DNA of 16,653 nucleotides from an uncultured Lachnospiraceae bacterium (GTDB lineage: Bacteria > Bacillota > Clostridia > Lachnospirales > Lachnospiraceae). The DNA lies in NCBI GenBank assembly GCA_910586005.1, contig CAJUHG010000065.1, positions 1 to 16,653 of the forward strand. Direction: 5' to 3'. Below the pieces are notes generated by a model that searched no databases, was not told where the DNA came from, and worked only from the letters and a program-made list of their open reading frames with translations. The first letter of the stretch is position 1. Every line of letters starts with the position of its first letter. This document shows positions 1-7,450 of this stretch, piece after piece. The position numbers were made by a program, and so were the translations under genes.

Positions 1-323
1 ACATAACCTTTTACAGATGTAAGGGGTGTGCGAATATCATGAGAAATACTAGTGATACTTTCTCTATAACTTCTATTGGATTTTTGAAGTTTCCTTTTTT
101 CTTTTCTCAGCTTTTCCAACACACAATTAATATTTGAAATTAATTTAATAGTATCTCTCGCTGCACAAGTAGAAGTCAATTGATAATTGCTCTCTTCTTC
201 CATTAGCATTTCTAGTTGCTTTTCTATCTGTTTTATTTGTTTTCTATAACAGCACAAATGGGTGGACAAAATGCCCACCCCTATGATTAATAAAATCACT
301 GTTATCCATAAAATCTGTTCCAT
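1..323 (-). CDS. Sensor histidine kinase, N-terminal part (cut by window edge)
   Basis: The first 107 residues of a membrane histidine kinase are present; the rest lies beyond position 1. Residues 4-25 form one hydrophobic membrane segment. A charged, probably coiled-coil linker (about 26-88) follows, then the phosphoacceptor H-box SISHDIRTPLTSVKGY with the likely phosphorylated His at residue 95. No extracellular sensor domain fits between the start and the H-box. The ATG is preceded by AAGGGGG six bases upstream. The frame is too early in the window edge to appear as a complete ORF, but the H-box is unambiguous. It lies 119 bp after the ABC permease, so it probably pairs with the response regulator at 2409-3122 and senses a substrate or stress linked to that transporter. 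The ligand is unknown. Confidence 0.9.
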   Translation of the reverse strand, partial: MEQILWITVILLIIGVGILSTHLCCYRKQIKQIEKQLEMLMEEESNYQLTSTCAARDTIKLISNINCVLEKLRKEKRKLQKSNRSYRESITSISHDIRTPLTSVKGY

Positions 324-442
324 TTTATGCCCCCTTCTGCTTATTTTACATTGCAACAGCTCAGCCTATTTCATTTATAAAGGCTTCTATAGGGTTCTTA
401 CTTTTACTATAATCATAGATAATCAACCTAAAAATAAAATAT

Positions 443-1282
443 CTATTTTACATCTGCTTTTTTAAAATGCATCACTCCAATTACTGTTGTTATTAAGAAC
501 CATATCACTGATACAATTATTCCTCTGATAATAAATGTTTGATCAAAATTTGTTATTGGACAAGCAGATTGGAAATCCAATACCCAATATTGAGAGGCTT
601 TCCAATTTAAGTTGTGAAATAATAAGTCTAGTCCAGCAGTAATTGATGTAGAAAACATCAATATCCCTAGATTAATAGAAATGCTTGCAGCTAAACTTCT
701 GGTAAATTCTCCTACTAAAGTAATAATTCCTGTAAAAGAAATTCCAAAAATCATCTGTATCCCTGTATAGATTGATAAGTCTTTCCAGACAAGCATTTCC
801 AACCCTTTTTTCCCTAGAAATGGAATGCCCAAGACAATTATTATCATAATAATTGCTAAACTCATAATAATTGTTACAAACACCGCTGCAATTAACTTGC
901 TTAAAAATACCGTTCTTCTAGAATATCCTTTTCCCACAACATTTTTTATTGCTCCATTTCCAAATTCTGCTGTTACAAAAATGCTTATAAATATTGCTAT
1001 AATAAATTCTGTAAAATGACTATCAAACATTTGCTGCACTATACCCATAATACCAACCTGCTGACTGATAGGCACCACATTTCCCTCTTCGTCTAATACT
1101 ACTTCTTCTTCGCCTTTCACAACAATTCTTGTATTTCCAGATTGTTCTTCCTCATGAATATTATCAACCATATGCAAGGTAGCATATAAAAGTAAAATAA
1201 GCCCCATAGCTATCAAAATACTAATATAAAAGGATCTACTTTTTTTTAATTTATAAAATTCTCCATGTAACATATTAAGCAT
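443..1282 (-). CDS. ABC-2 type transporter permease (BcrB/MutG/EpiE-like)
   Basis: This 279-residue integral membrane protein has about six membrane segments (roughly 17-36, 88-103, 123-150, 168-190, 194-215 and 248-270). After the first segment there is a Glu-rich hydrophilic loop (about 37-80). Size and topology match ABC-2 permeases of bacitracin, lantibiotic or multidrug type. I place the start at the ATG at 1282. The GTG nine bases upstream (1291) lies inside the ribosome binding site AGGGGGTG, which is correctly spaced for 1282. The gene overlaps the end of the ATPase gene by 8 bp, so the two are translationally coupled and form one transporter. The substrate cannot be read from sequence; antimicrobial peptide export or self-protection is inferred from the adjacent regulator and kinase. 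Confidence 0.85.
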   Translation of the reverse strand: MLNMLHGEFYKLKKSRSFYISILIAMGLILLLYATLHMVDNIHEEEQSGNTRIVVKGEEEVVLDEEGNVVPISQQVGIMGIVQQMFDSHFTEFIIAIFISIFVTAEFGNGAIKNVVGKGYSRRTVFLSKLIAAVFVTIIMSLAIIMIIIVLGIPFLGKKGLEMLVWKDLSIYTGIQMIFGISFTGIITLVGEFTRSLAASISINLGILMFSTSITAGLDLLFHNLNWKASQYWVLDFQSACPITNFDQTFIIRGIIVSVIWFLITTVIGVMHFKKADVK

Positions 1283-2186
1283 TTTTTTCACCCCCTAATA
1301 AATCCATAAAATAACCTTCTAAATCCTGCCCTGCAAGATAACTTTCCTTTATTTTAATACCACCTAATATTAATTCTTTGTTTATGTTCCAAGTAGAATC
1401 TAATCCTTCAAATACTCTTAGAATACCTGTTTGAGGCACATCATAATTGAAAATATGACATTTTTCTTCTAAAATTGCTGAAGCACGATTTACATCATCT
1501 ACAATTAATTTTTGACATCTTCTGCACCTTTGTTCTAATTCTTCTTGTTCAAATTCTTCCATTAGAACACCATCTTTAATTATTCCATAACGAGTGGCTA
1601 TTTTTGATAATTCTCCTAAAATATGACTAGAAATTAATATTGTAATCTGTTTTTCTTGATTTAATTCTAATAATAAGTCCCTGATTTCCTTAATTCCAGC
1701 GGGGTCAAGACCGTTAATAGGTTCATCTAAAATTAAAAAATCTGGATTAGTAAACAATGCAAGAGCTATTCCTAGTCTTTGTTTCATACCCATAGAAAAA
1801 TTTTTTACTTTTTTCTTTCCTGTATTAGATAATTTCACAAATTCTAATATTTCTTCCACTGCATGTTTTTCTGTAATTCCAAGACTTTTTCTCATTACTT
1901 CCATATTTTCTCTAGCAGTCATATTACCATAAATTCCTGGTTGTTCAATTAAACTTCCAATACGTACTCTCTGTTTTTCTAAATCTTTAGAACCAAACAG
2001 TTCCATACTTCCTTCCACTGGAAAAGCAAGACCTGCTACCATGCGCATAAACGTAGTTTTCCCAGCACCATTTTTTCCTATAAAACCATAAATATCACCT
2101 TTTTTTACCTTCATATTTACATGGTCTACAACAGTATGTTTTCCATATTGTTTTGTAAGTCCATCTGTCTTTAATACATAATCCAT
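1275..2186 (-). CDS. ABC transporter ATP-binding protein (BcrA-like)
   Basis: This 303-residue protein is a complete nucleotide-binding domain with a C-terminal extension. Visible motifs are Walker A GKNGAGKTT (37-45), a Q-loop in EQPG (Gln82), the signature FSMGMKQR (130-137) in place of the usual LSGGQ, Walker B FLILDEP (150-156), a D-loop around Asp161, and the H-loop His188. The FSMGMKQRL signature and the EQPG Q-loop are typical of the BcrA/lantibiotic-immunity branch. Residues about 215-303 form a variable tail. The ATG at 2186 has AGGAGG eight bases upstream. It powers the permease encoded immediately downstream. An upstream promoter region of about 220 bp separates it from the response regulator gene, so it may be transcribed separately under that regulator. 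Confidence 0.92.
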   Translation of the reverse strand: MDYVLKTDGLTKQYGKHTVVDHVNMKVKKGDIYGFIGKNGAGKTTFMRMVAGLAFPVEGSMELFGSKDLEKQRVRIGSLIEQPGIYGNMTARENMEVMRKSLGITEKHAVEEILEFVKLSNTGKKKVKNFSMGMKQRLGIALALFTNPDFLILDEPINGLDPAGIKEIRDLLLELNQEKQITILISSHILGELSKIATRYGIIKDGVLMEEFEQEELEQRCRRCQKLIVDDVNRASAILEEKCHIFNYDVPQTGILRVFEGLDSTWNINKELILGGIKIKESYLAGQDLEGYFMDLLGGEKNA

Positions 2187-2287
2187 AAGAATCCTCCTAG
2201 TTTTAACTGTATTTGAGATTTTTTTTGTAATACTTTGTTTTCTTACAAATTTAGTATAACAATAAGCTTTTTAGAAACTTTAGGAAA

Positions 2288-2317
2288 AGTATAAAGAAAA
2301 TATAAAGATTGTAACAA
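2288..2317 (-). promoter_or_regulatory. Candidate promoter of the ABC transporter operon with direct repeat
   Basis: On the minus strand TTGTTA (2312-2317) and TATACT (2288-2293) are 18 bp apart and resemble -35 and -10 boxes. The sequence TCTTTATA occurs twice (2301-2308 and 2290-2297), 11 bp apart, covering the spacer and part of the -10 box. OmpR-family regulators commonly bind direct repeats one helical turn apart, so this could be the target of the response regulator encoded just upstream. This is a visual inference in AT-rich DNA. Confidence 0.4.
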
Positions 2318-2349
2318 TTGTATGATAGACTATAAGATATATCTCTATC

Positions 2350-2400
2350 AGTAATCATTTGATTATTTGCACTTAATCAGAGTATAACTAAATGATTACT
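2350..2400 (-). terminator. Nested inverted repeat after the response regulator gene
   Basis: An 11-bp perfect inverted repeat (agtaatcattt at 2350-2360, aaatgattact at 2390-2400) encloses a second one (tgatta 2360-2365, taatca 2374-2379). It begins 9 bp after the regulator stop codon. It could be a weak terminator or mRNA 3' end structure, but no clear U-tract follows on the minus strand. It could also be a protein-binding site upstream of the ABC promoter. Confidence 0.4.
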
Positions 2401-2408
2401 AAAAATTT

Positions 2409-3122
2409 TTAATTCATTTTAAATCCGATTCCCCATACTGTTTGAATATAAGTTTCTCCTGCATGAACTTTAGAAAGTTTCTGGCGGATATTGCTAATAT
2501 GTACATTTACTGCATTGTCTTCTCCTAAAAATTCTTCTTTCCAAACAGATTCATAAATATTACTTTTTGTAAATACCTTTCTTGGATTACTCATAAGAAG
2601 TTCTAAAATCAAATATTCTCGTTTTGTCAATAGAACTTCCTGCCCATTTACTGTCACTGAAAAATCTTCTGATTGTATACAAATATCTTTATATTTTAAG
2701 ACTTTCTTAGTAATTTGTCCCTTATCTCCTTCTTGTTCTACGATTCTAGGTATACTATTACTTCGTCTTAAAACGGCCTCCAACCTTGCTAATAATTCTT
2801 CTGTATCAAAAGGTTTCACTATATAATCATCCGCCCCCATACGCAACAAAGATACACGAGAATTTATTTCATCTTTCGCAGAAGATACAATTACAGCAGT
2901 CTGAGGATATTTTTCTTTTATGCTACAAAGAACTTCTTCTCCAGACATTCCCGGCAACATTAAATCTAAAATAACTGCTGCTGGCTGTCTCTGTTCCATA
3001 TAAAGTAAACTTTCTGTGCCAGAATAAGCTTGTGCTGTCTTATAATTATGTTGTTCTAAAAGTTCTTTTAACATATGGTTAATATCATTGTCATCTTCTA
3101 CAATCAATATGTATTCTTTCAT
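2409..3122 (-). CDS. OmpR/PhoB-family response regulator
   Basis: This 237-residue two-domain protein is a DNA-binding response regulator. The receiver domain (1-120) has the acidic pair Asp10/Asp11, phosphoacceptor Asp53 in ILDLMLPG, Ser81 in the switch position and Lys103 in IVKPF. A winged-helix output domain (about 140-237) carries the typical LLTKREYLILELL and NVHISNIRQKL stretches and the terminal GIGFK wing. The ATG has AAAGGA about seven bases upstream. It starts 64 bp after the hydrolase gene and is followed, after a regulatory gap, by the ABC transporter and then the histidine kinase. Its partner is most likely that kinase, and its most likely targets are the ABC promoter and perhaps its own. 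Confidence 0.93.
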   Translation of the reverse strand: MKEYILIVEDDNDINHMLKELLEQHNYKTAQAYSGTESLLYMEQRQPAAVILDLMLPGMSGEEVLCSIKEKYPQTAVIVSSAKDEINSRVSLLRMGADDYIVKPFDTEELLARLEAVLRRSNSIPRIVEQEGDKGQITKKVLKYKDICIQSEDFSVTVNGQEVLLTKREYLILELLMSNPRKVFTKSNIYESVWKEEFLGEDNAVNVHISNIRQKLSKVHAGETYIQTVWGIGFKMN

Positions 3123-3186
3123 AAGATTTCCTTTCTAGATTAAATATCCCACAACAGGCTGATGGAATATAATATAAGTGGTCATT

Positions 3187-5424
3187 TTATCTAATTCCTA
3201 TATTATCAATGGCAACTTTTCCTTTTTCTTCCGAAAAACGTAATGTAATCTCAATAATTTCTTGGAGATTCACACCTGAAAAATCTGATATTGGAATAGA
3301 TACTGTTTGAAATTGATGCTTATACTCTGAAATATGCAACACATATTGAAGTTTGTTTAAACGTACTAAAAATGCTGGATAAATACAAGTATAATCATTT
3401 ATTAACTGGCTTGCTTTTTTTCCTTCTCTGTCTGTTACAATTACTTCTGCTTCTAGCAATTTTGCTTCTTGTTCTGAAAAATCTTCCTGTAAATCCATAA
3501 TATCCAATTGAAGATTTTTTTCTGACAAGTTAAGATTTGGAATTTTAAAGCAAATCTCCGCTTTTTCCTGTTGTTTTTCGCTCCATTTTAAGATTACTGC
3601 ATAGTTGTCTCTAGATTCCTTAGAAGAAAAAGCCATTAAATCTTCATACCAACTGTTTACCTGATTGGCTTTTATTGTAACTCCCTTTGCAGTTCCTGTA
3701 TCAATTCGGCTATCTTCCTCAAAGTCACACAAAATATAAGTTCCTGAAGTTTGATAAGATTGTACATAGATGGTTTCTGGCAAAAATTCTGTATATCTTT
3801 GATAATTTGTCAACAAATCAGCTGGAGCTCTCTTTTTATTTCTTATAAAATTTTCGTTGTAAACTTGTTCTCTTTGTTTCTCTTTTGAATTTATAGTTGT
3901 ATCTAGAAAAGTTTTGATAAATATTTTTGCAATTTGCTGCTGCTCCTGCTGAGAAAGAAAATTTTCCACATTTAATAATCGATTCATTGGTTCTATAAAA
4001 TCATACTTTCCCCATAAAGAATTAAATTGACCATGATTTAATCCTGCTACATACAAAGAAGTTTTAATACAATCTTTCTTTCCACTAAAAGAGATATCCT
4101 CATATTGTTCCATTCCCATAAACGTTATTACATCTTGGTCATTCGCTCCATGAATTAATAAATAATTTACATCTGCAAGTTCCACTTCACGATTGGAAGG
4201 ATGATACTGTCCACAAGTAGGTGCAATAGCAATTAAAGATTGAATAGAAAAATGATAATCAAAGGAACGATTTCCATTGTCAGGATAATAGTTTAAATCA
4301 TTAAAAAGATAGGCTGTGGCAATGGCTTCTCCCCCTCTAGAATGACCTGCTAGAGCTAAATTTTGATAATCCATTTTCTGATACAATGGACTTTCTTTTT
4401 CTCTATTATAATTCTCCATCTGTTTTATATTTTCAAGCAACAAGACTGCCCGCCCATCGTTCTCATTAGATAAACCATTACAAGCATTTTCATTTACAGA
4501 CACTACTACATAGCCATGAGAAGCCAAATAGGTTCCAAGATATGCATATCCAAGATACGATTCTGTAAGCCAACTATGGTTTCCATGAATTATAAAAAGA
4601 GTAGGACAATTTGATACCTCTTTGGGATACCAAATAATTCCTGACAGTGGAACTTCTGTCAAAGGATATTTTTGATATTTTTCTTTAAAAAAACCATTTA
4701 ATCCTTGATTTTTTACAAACCTGCTAATATTTACTGTATGAGATGCAAAATCTTCTGTTCCTGTTGTCCCATAAGTAGCAGTCAATACAGTATAAGAACC
4801 ATAATCCATAGATTTTTTAAAACTTGCCTGTTCCTGTTCTGATAATGTCACTTCTTTTCTTTCTGTTTCTCCACTTAATTTCAAATAAGTATCTACATAA
4901 GAGTCTGAAAATCCTGTTCCTGTTAAAAGCGCTAACATAGCAACTATGGGAATGCTCGTTAAAATAATTGTAATCAAAATCGTTCTTGTATGTATTTTAT
5001 GATATAAGAAAGACCAAAGACTTTTTAAAAATAATATAAAAATAAGACTAAATCCTATGGAAACTATCACTATTTCTACAAAACCTGCTATATATGCATC
5101 TCCTGTTAAAACAATAATGCTAATTCCACAAAGCAACAAGCAAGATAATAGTTCTTTCATTCCATTTCTAAGTAATATTCTCAATATCTTTTCTAATATC
5201 CATAAAATAATAATTAGAAAACAAAAAGTCAATAAAAATACAAGGAAGCTACCAAACCAAATAGGTTTTAGAAAACTTCCTGCTTCTATTCCTACACAGA
5301 AACTAAACAATATTAAAGATGTCCAATAAAGTAAGGTACTTGTATCTTTCCAGTTTCGTTGTCTGAAATTAATGATATTTTCCTTTATTCTTTCATATTT
5401 TGCCTCAATTTTTAATTTTATCAT
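3187..5424 (-). CDS. Membrane-anchored alpha/beta hydrolase, 745 residues
   Basis: About five hydrophobic segments fill residues 31-170. The chain then enters an alpha/beta hydrolase domain (about 230-535) and ends in a roughly 200-residue region rich in predicted strands, possibly a beta-sandwich. The hydrolase core shows an oxyanion stretch IIHGNHSW (278-285), the nucleophile elbow GHSRGG with Ser362, an acid in HGANDQDV (Asp429 or Asp431) and catalytic His464 in GLNHGQF. The triad therefore looks intact. Dienelactone-hydrolase- and chlorophyllase-type enzymes share this elbow, but the substrate is not predictable. The catalytic domain is probably extracytoplasmic. The start is supported by AGAGGA seven bases before the ATG. 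It begins 10 bp after the CobU-like gene stop, so it is probably in the same transcript. Its relation to cobalamin genes is unknown. Confidence 0.8.
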   Translation of the reverse strand: MIKLKIEAKYERIKENIINFRQRNWKDTSTLLYWTSLILFSFCVGIEAGSFLKPIWFGSFLVFLLTFCFLIIILWILEKILRILLRNGMKELLSCLLLCGISIIVLTGDAYIAGFVEIVIVSIGFSLIFILFLKSLWSFLYHKIHTRTILITIILTSIPIVAMLALLTGTGFSDSYVDTYLKLSGETERKEVTLSEQEQASFKKSMDYGSYTVLTATYGTTGTEDFASHTVNISRFVKNQGLNGFFKEKYQKYPLTEVPLSGIIWYPKEVSNCPTLFIIHGNHSWLTESYLGYAYLGTYLASHGYVVVSVNENACNGLSNENDGRAVLLLENIKQMENYNREKESPLYQKMDYQNLALAGHSRGGEAIATAYLFNDLNYYPDNGNRSFDYHFSIQSLIAIAPTCGQYHPSNREVELADVNYLLIHGANDQDVITFMGMEQYEDISFSGKKDCIKTSLYVAGLNHGQFNSLWGKYDFIEPMNRLLNVENFLSQQEQQQIAKIFIKTFLDTTINSKEKQREQVYNENFIRNKKRAPADLLTNYQRYTEFLPETIYVQSYQTSGTYILCDFEEDSRIDTGTAKGVTIKANQVNSWYEDLMAFSSKESRDNYAVILKWSEKQQEKAEICFKIPNLNLSEKNLQLDIMDLQEDFSEQEAKLLEAEVIVTDREGKKASQLINDYTCIYPAFLVRLNKLQYVLHISEYKHQFQTVSIPISDFSGVNLQEIIEITLRFSEEKGKVAIDNIGIR

Positions 5425-5434
5425 TTTTTATCCT

Positions 5435-5914
5435 CTATTTCAATCTTTTAGAAAGTCCACAGTTCACTAGGTATACTGCTTGAGCATGTTCGGCCAAATA
5501 ACAGCCTATTCTTCCCACTAGCTCTCTATAGTTTCTATCAAAAACTTCCATAGGAACTATACCACAACCCAATTGTGTAAGTTCAACAATTACTTCTGAA
5601 TTTTTTCTCAACAACTCTTCTATCACATAATAAGGATTTTTTTCTTCCATGATAAAGTTTCGAATCCACAAGTGAAAATGTTCAATAATATCTGCTTGCT
5701 GTAATTGTTGAAAACTTGCAATTTCTCCTTCTACTATAATAGGATTCCTGCTTGCTTGCTGATCTCTATCTTGATATCTTTTATCTGTTCCTTTTTTATA
5801 TAATTGCTCTCTTTGTAATTTATTTTCAGAAAAATCAATCTTCTTTTTTTCCATAAAAATCTTCTTTGCAACTTCTGATTTTCCCTGATATGCACCACCT
5901 GTAATCAATATCAT
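5435..5914 (-). CDS. Short CobU-like protein (cobinamide kinase/guanylyltransferase paralogue)
   Basis: This 159-residue P-loop protein is related to CobU. The start is placed at the ATG at 5914 because AGAGGA sits just upstream of it. An in-frame GTG at 5953 would add 13 charged residues before the family's usual MILITGG start. The P-loop GGAYQGKS lies at residues 6-13. The C-terminal third (about 108-159) matches CobU well, including LGCGIVP (115-121), the RELVGRIG stretch and the terminal GLSKRLK. The middle is shortened, and I find no RHxxxR-type segment carrying the His that CobU guanylylates, nor the LLEC...TN segment. It may be a kinase-only or structural partner of the full CobU at 6921-7442. 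It follows cobS by 87 bp. Confidence 0.75.
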   Translation of the reverse strand: MILITGGAYQGKSEVAKKIFMEKKKIDFSENKLQREQLYKKGTDKRYQDRDQQASRNPIIVEGEIASFQQLQQADIIEHFHLWIRNFIMEEKNPYYVIEELLRKNSEVIVELTQLGCGIVPMEVFDRNYRELVGRIGCYLAEHAQAVYLVNCGLSKRLK

Positions 5915-6001
5915 TTTTTCCTCTTTCTCTTTTCTATTAAGTGAACTTTTCACACTTACCTTGTAACTTTTTTATATATCTCATATGATTTTTTTAATCG
6001 T

Positions 6002-6775
6002 TTACCAATCTATAAGACCTATCTTTTGCACTACAATTATAAAAATCATAATCATCAATTCACAGATTTGCAAAAAACAACCTGCTAAATCTCCTGTAAT
6101 CCCTCCAAATTTCTTTATTGACATTTTATAATACCAAAAAAAAGAAACTATAGATGCTAAGATTGCTGTGATACCCAAAACTAGATCTATCCAAAGCATC
6201 CCTGACATTACCACAAATATCTCTATACTTAATACAAATCTGTTTTTTTTCTTCTCAGCTCTTTCTGAAAATAAGGCAGCTAATCCACTATTTTTGGCAC
6301 ATGGAAAGGAAGTCACTGCAAATCCACTTAGACAACGACTCAAAAAAAATCCCAGAGAAAGTACAGGTATTTGTGACCGATTTAATTCACAAGCAAATCC
6401 AAACCAAGAAAGAAAATATAGACACCCTACAATCACTGCAAAAGCTCCTGCATGAGAATCCTTTAATATTTCAAGACGTCTTTCTTTTGTTTGCCAAGAA
6501 CTTAATGCATCTGCGGTATCTAAAAGTCCATCTACATGAATCCCACCTGTAATTGCAACTGGAATAACTGTAAGAATCACTCCATATAAATTTTGTCCTA
6601 CAACAATATTTCTTGCATACATCCCCCATAAATAAAAGCACAAACCAATCACTGCTCCTACCAAAGGAAAAAAACACATTACATATTTCATATTTTCTTT
6701 TTCCCATTCTACTTTTGGCATAGGAATCTTAGAATACATAGAAAAAGCAATTATACAGGCATTGATATATTTCAT
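6002..6775 (-). CDS. cobS: Adenosylcobinamide-GDP ribazoletransferase (cobalamin synthase)
   Basis: This 257-residue polytopic membrane enzyme joins adenosyl-GDP-cobinamide with alpha-ribazole or its phosphate in the last steps of cobalamin synthesis. The family signature is clear: GGIHVDGLLDTADA (77-90), with the Asp residues expected to bind metal, then DSHAGAF (106-112). Hydrophobic segments fill the rest. The N-terminus MKYINACIIAFSMYSKIPMP fits the usual CobS start. The best ribosome binding site, AAGGAG (6791-6796), is 15 nt from the ATG, longer than normal, and no nearer in-frame start exists because a stop codon intervenes. It sits between the two CobU-type genes, 145 bp after the full-length cobU, with a possible promoter of its own. 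Confidence 0.95.
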   Translation of the reverse strand: MKYINACIIAFSMYSKIPMPKVEWEKENMKYVMCFFPLVGAVIGLCFYLWGMYARNIVVGQNLYGVILTVIPVAITGGIHVDGLLDTADALSSWQTKERRLEILKDSHAGAFAVIVGCLYFLSWFGFACELNRSQIPVLSLGFFLSRCLSGFAVTSFPCAKNSGLAALFSERAEKKKNRFVLSIEIFVVMSGMLWIDLVLGITAILASIVSFFWYYKMSIKKFGGITGDLAGCFLQICELMIMIFIIVVQKIGLIDW

Positions 6776-6782
6776 ATAATTC

Positions 6783-6873
6783 TTAAGTTACTCCTTTCAT
6801 TTCTTTTAAATATTTAGACAATTGTAAAACGCCTACCATATTTAACAAAATAAAATCTATTCATGTAAACATG
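6783..6873 (-). promoter_or_regulatory. Leader of cobS: candidate promoter, palindrome, five-codon ORF
   Basis: On the minus strand TTGTTA (6843-6848) and TACAAT (6821-6826) are spaced by 16 bp and could be a promoter for cobS and downstream genes. A small palindrome CATGTAAACATG (6862-6873) lies just upstream. Further down, ATGAAAGGAGTAACTTAA (6800 to 6783) is a five-codon ORF that contains the Shine-Dalgarno sequence of cobS. It lacks a ribosome binding site of its own, so translation is uncertain. No cobalamin riboswitch core is recognisable here. Confidence 0.4.
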
Positions 6874-6920
6874 GCTATTTTCCTAAGTGTCCTGTGGGTG
6901 CATTACTCGCGGAAATAAAT

Positions 6921-7442
6921 TTACTTCCATATAACTGGAATTCCATAAATAATTTCTATCACTTTATCAGCTTTTGTTCCAAGGAAACGATGCAAAACTG
7001 CCATTTGCTTTAAATAGTTAGCTGTCATTTTATCATATGTGATACCATCTTCAAACACATTATTACCAACAAGAATAAAATGTTGACAATATTTAGCCAA
7101 ATTACAGATACCTCTTTGAATCACCTCAGCAATTTCATTTTTTCTTCCAGCTTCTGAAAACATTTCATTTGCAGTTAAATTTGATAAACATTCTAATAAT
7201 AGAATCTCATTTTTCTTCACAACAAGTTTTTCCAAATGTGTATAACATTCTCGTGTTTCAAAATTTTTTCCCGCCCTCATTTTTTGGTGACGATGGACTC
7301 TCCTTTTACTCTCTTCATCCAAGGGTTCCATAGTAGCAACATAAACCAAATTACCTTTTTCTTGTTGGCTAAGATTTACTGCAAGATTTTCTGCATATTC
7401 TGATTTTCCACTGCCACTTCCTCCAGTTATAAATATTATCAT
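6921..7442 (-). CDS. cobU: Adenosylcobinamide kinase / adenosylcobinamide-phosphate guanylyltransferase
   Basis: This 173-residue protein has the size and order of motifs of CobU, which phosphorylates adenosylcobinamide and then transfers GMP to it. The P-loop GGSGSGKS is at residues 7-14. VHRHQKMRAG (49-58) holds His52, which lines up with the guanylylated His46 of the Salmonella enzyme. LLECLSNLTANEMF (82-95) matches the family LLEC...TN motif. The C-terminal VGxGIVP motif is altered here (NNVFEDGI), whereas it is kept in the short paralogue at 5435-5914. AGGAG lies five bases before the ATG and overlaps the cobT stop region; the two genes are 8 bp apart, so they are co-translated. Confidence 0.92.
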   Translation of the reverse strand: MIIFITGGSGSGKSEYAENLAVNLSQQEKGNLVYVATMEPLDEESKRRVHRHQKMRAGKNFETRECYTHLEKLVVKKNEILLLECLSNLTANEMFSEAGRKNEIAEVIQRGICNLAKYCQHFILVGNNVFEDGITYDKMTANYLKQMAVLHRFLGTKADKVIEIIYGIPVIWK

Positions 7443-7450
7443 GCTGTCTC

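Noticed and set aside
363..385. Short inverted repeat AGCCT/AGGCT between permease and kinase as a terminator
   Set aside because: The stem is only five base pairs with a bulge and has no U-tract; chance is likely.
262..465. Plus-strand frame of 67 codons
   Set aside because: It overlaps the kinase and permease ends on the opposite strand, has no convincing ribosome binding site and has low-complexity composition; it is a shadow frame.
1283..1291. GTG at 1291 as start of the ABC permease
   Set aside because: This GTG is part of the AGGGGGTG ribosome binding site that is well placed for the ATG at 1282.
5941..5953. GTGAA-ctt-TTCAC hairpin before the short CobU-like gene
   Set aside because: The five-base-pair AT-rich stem without a T-run is too weak to call a terminator or operator.
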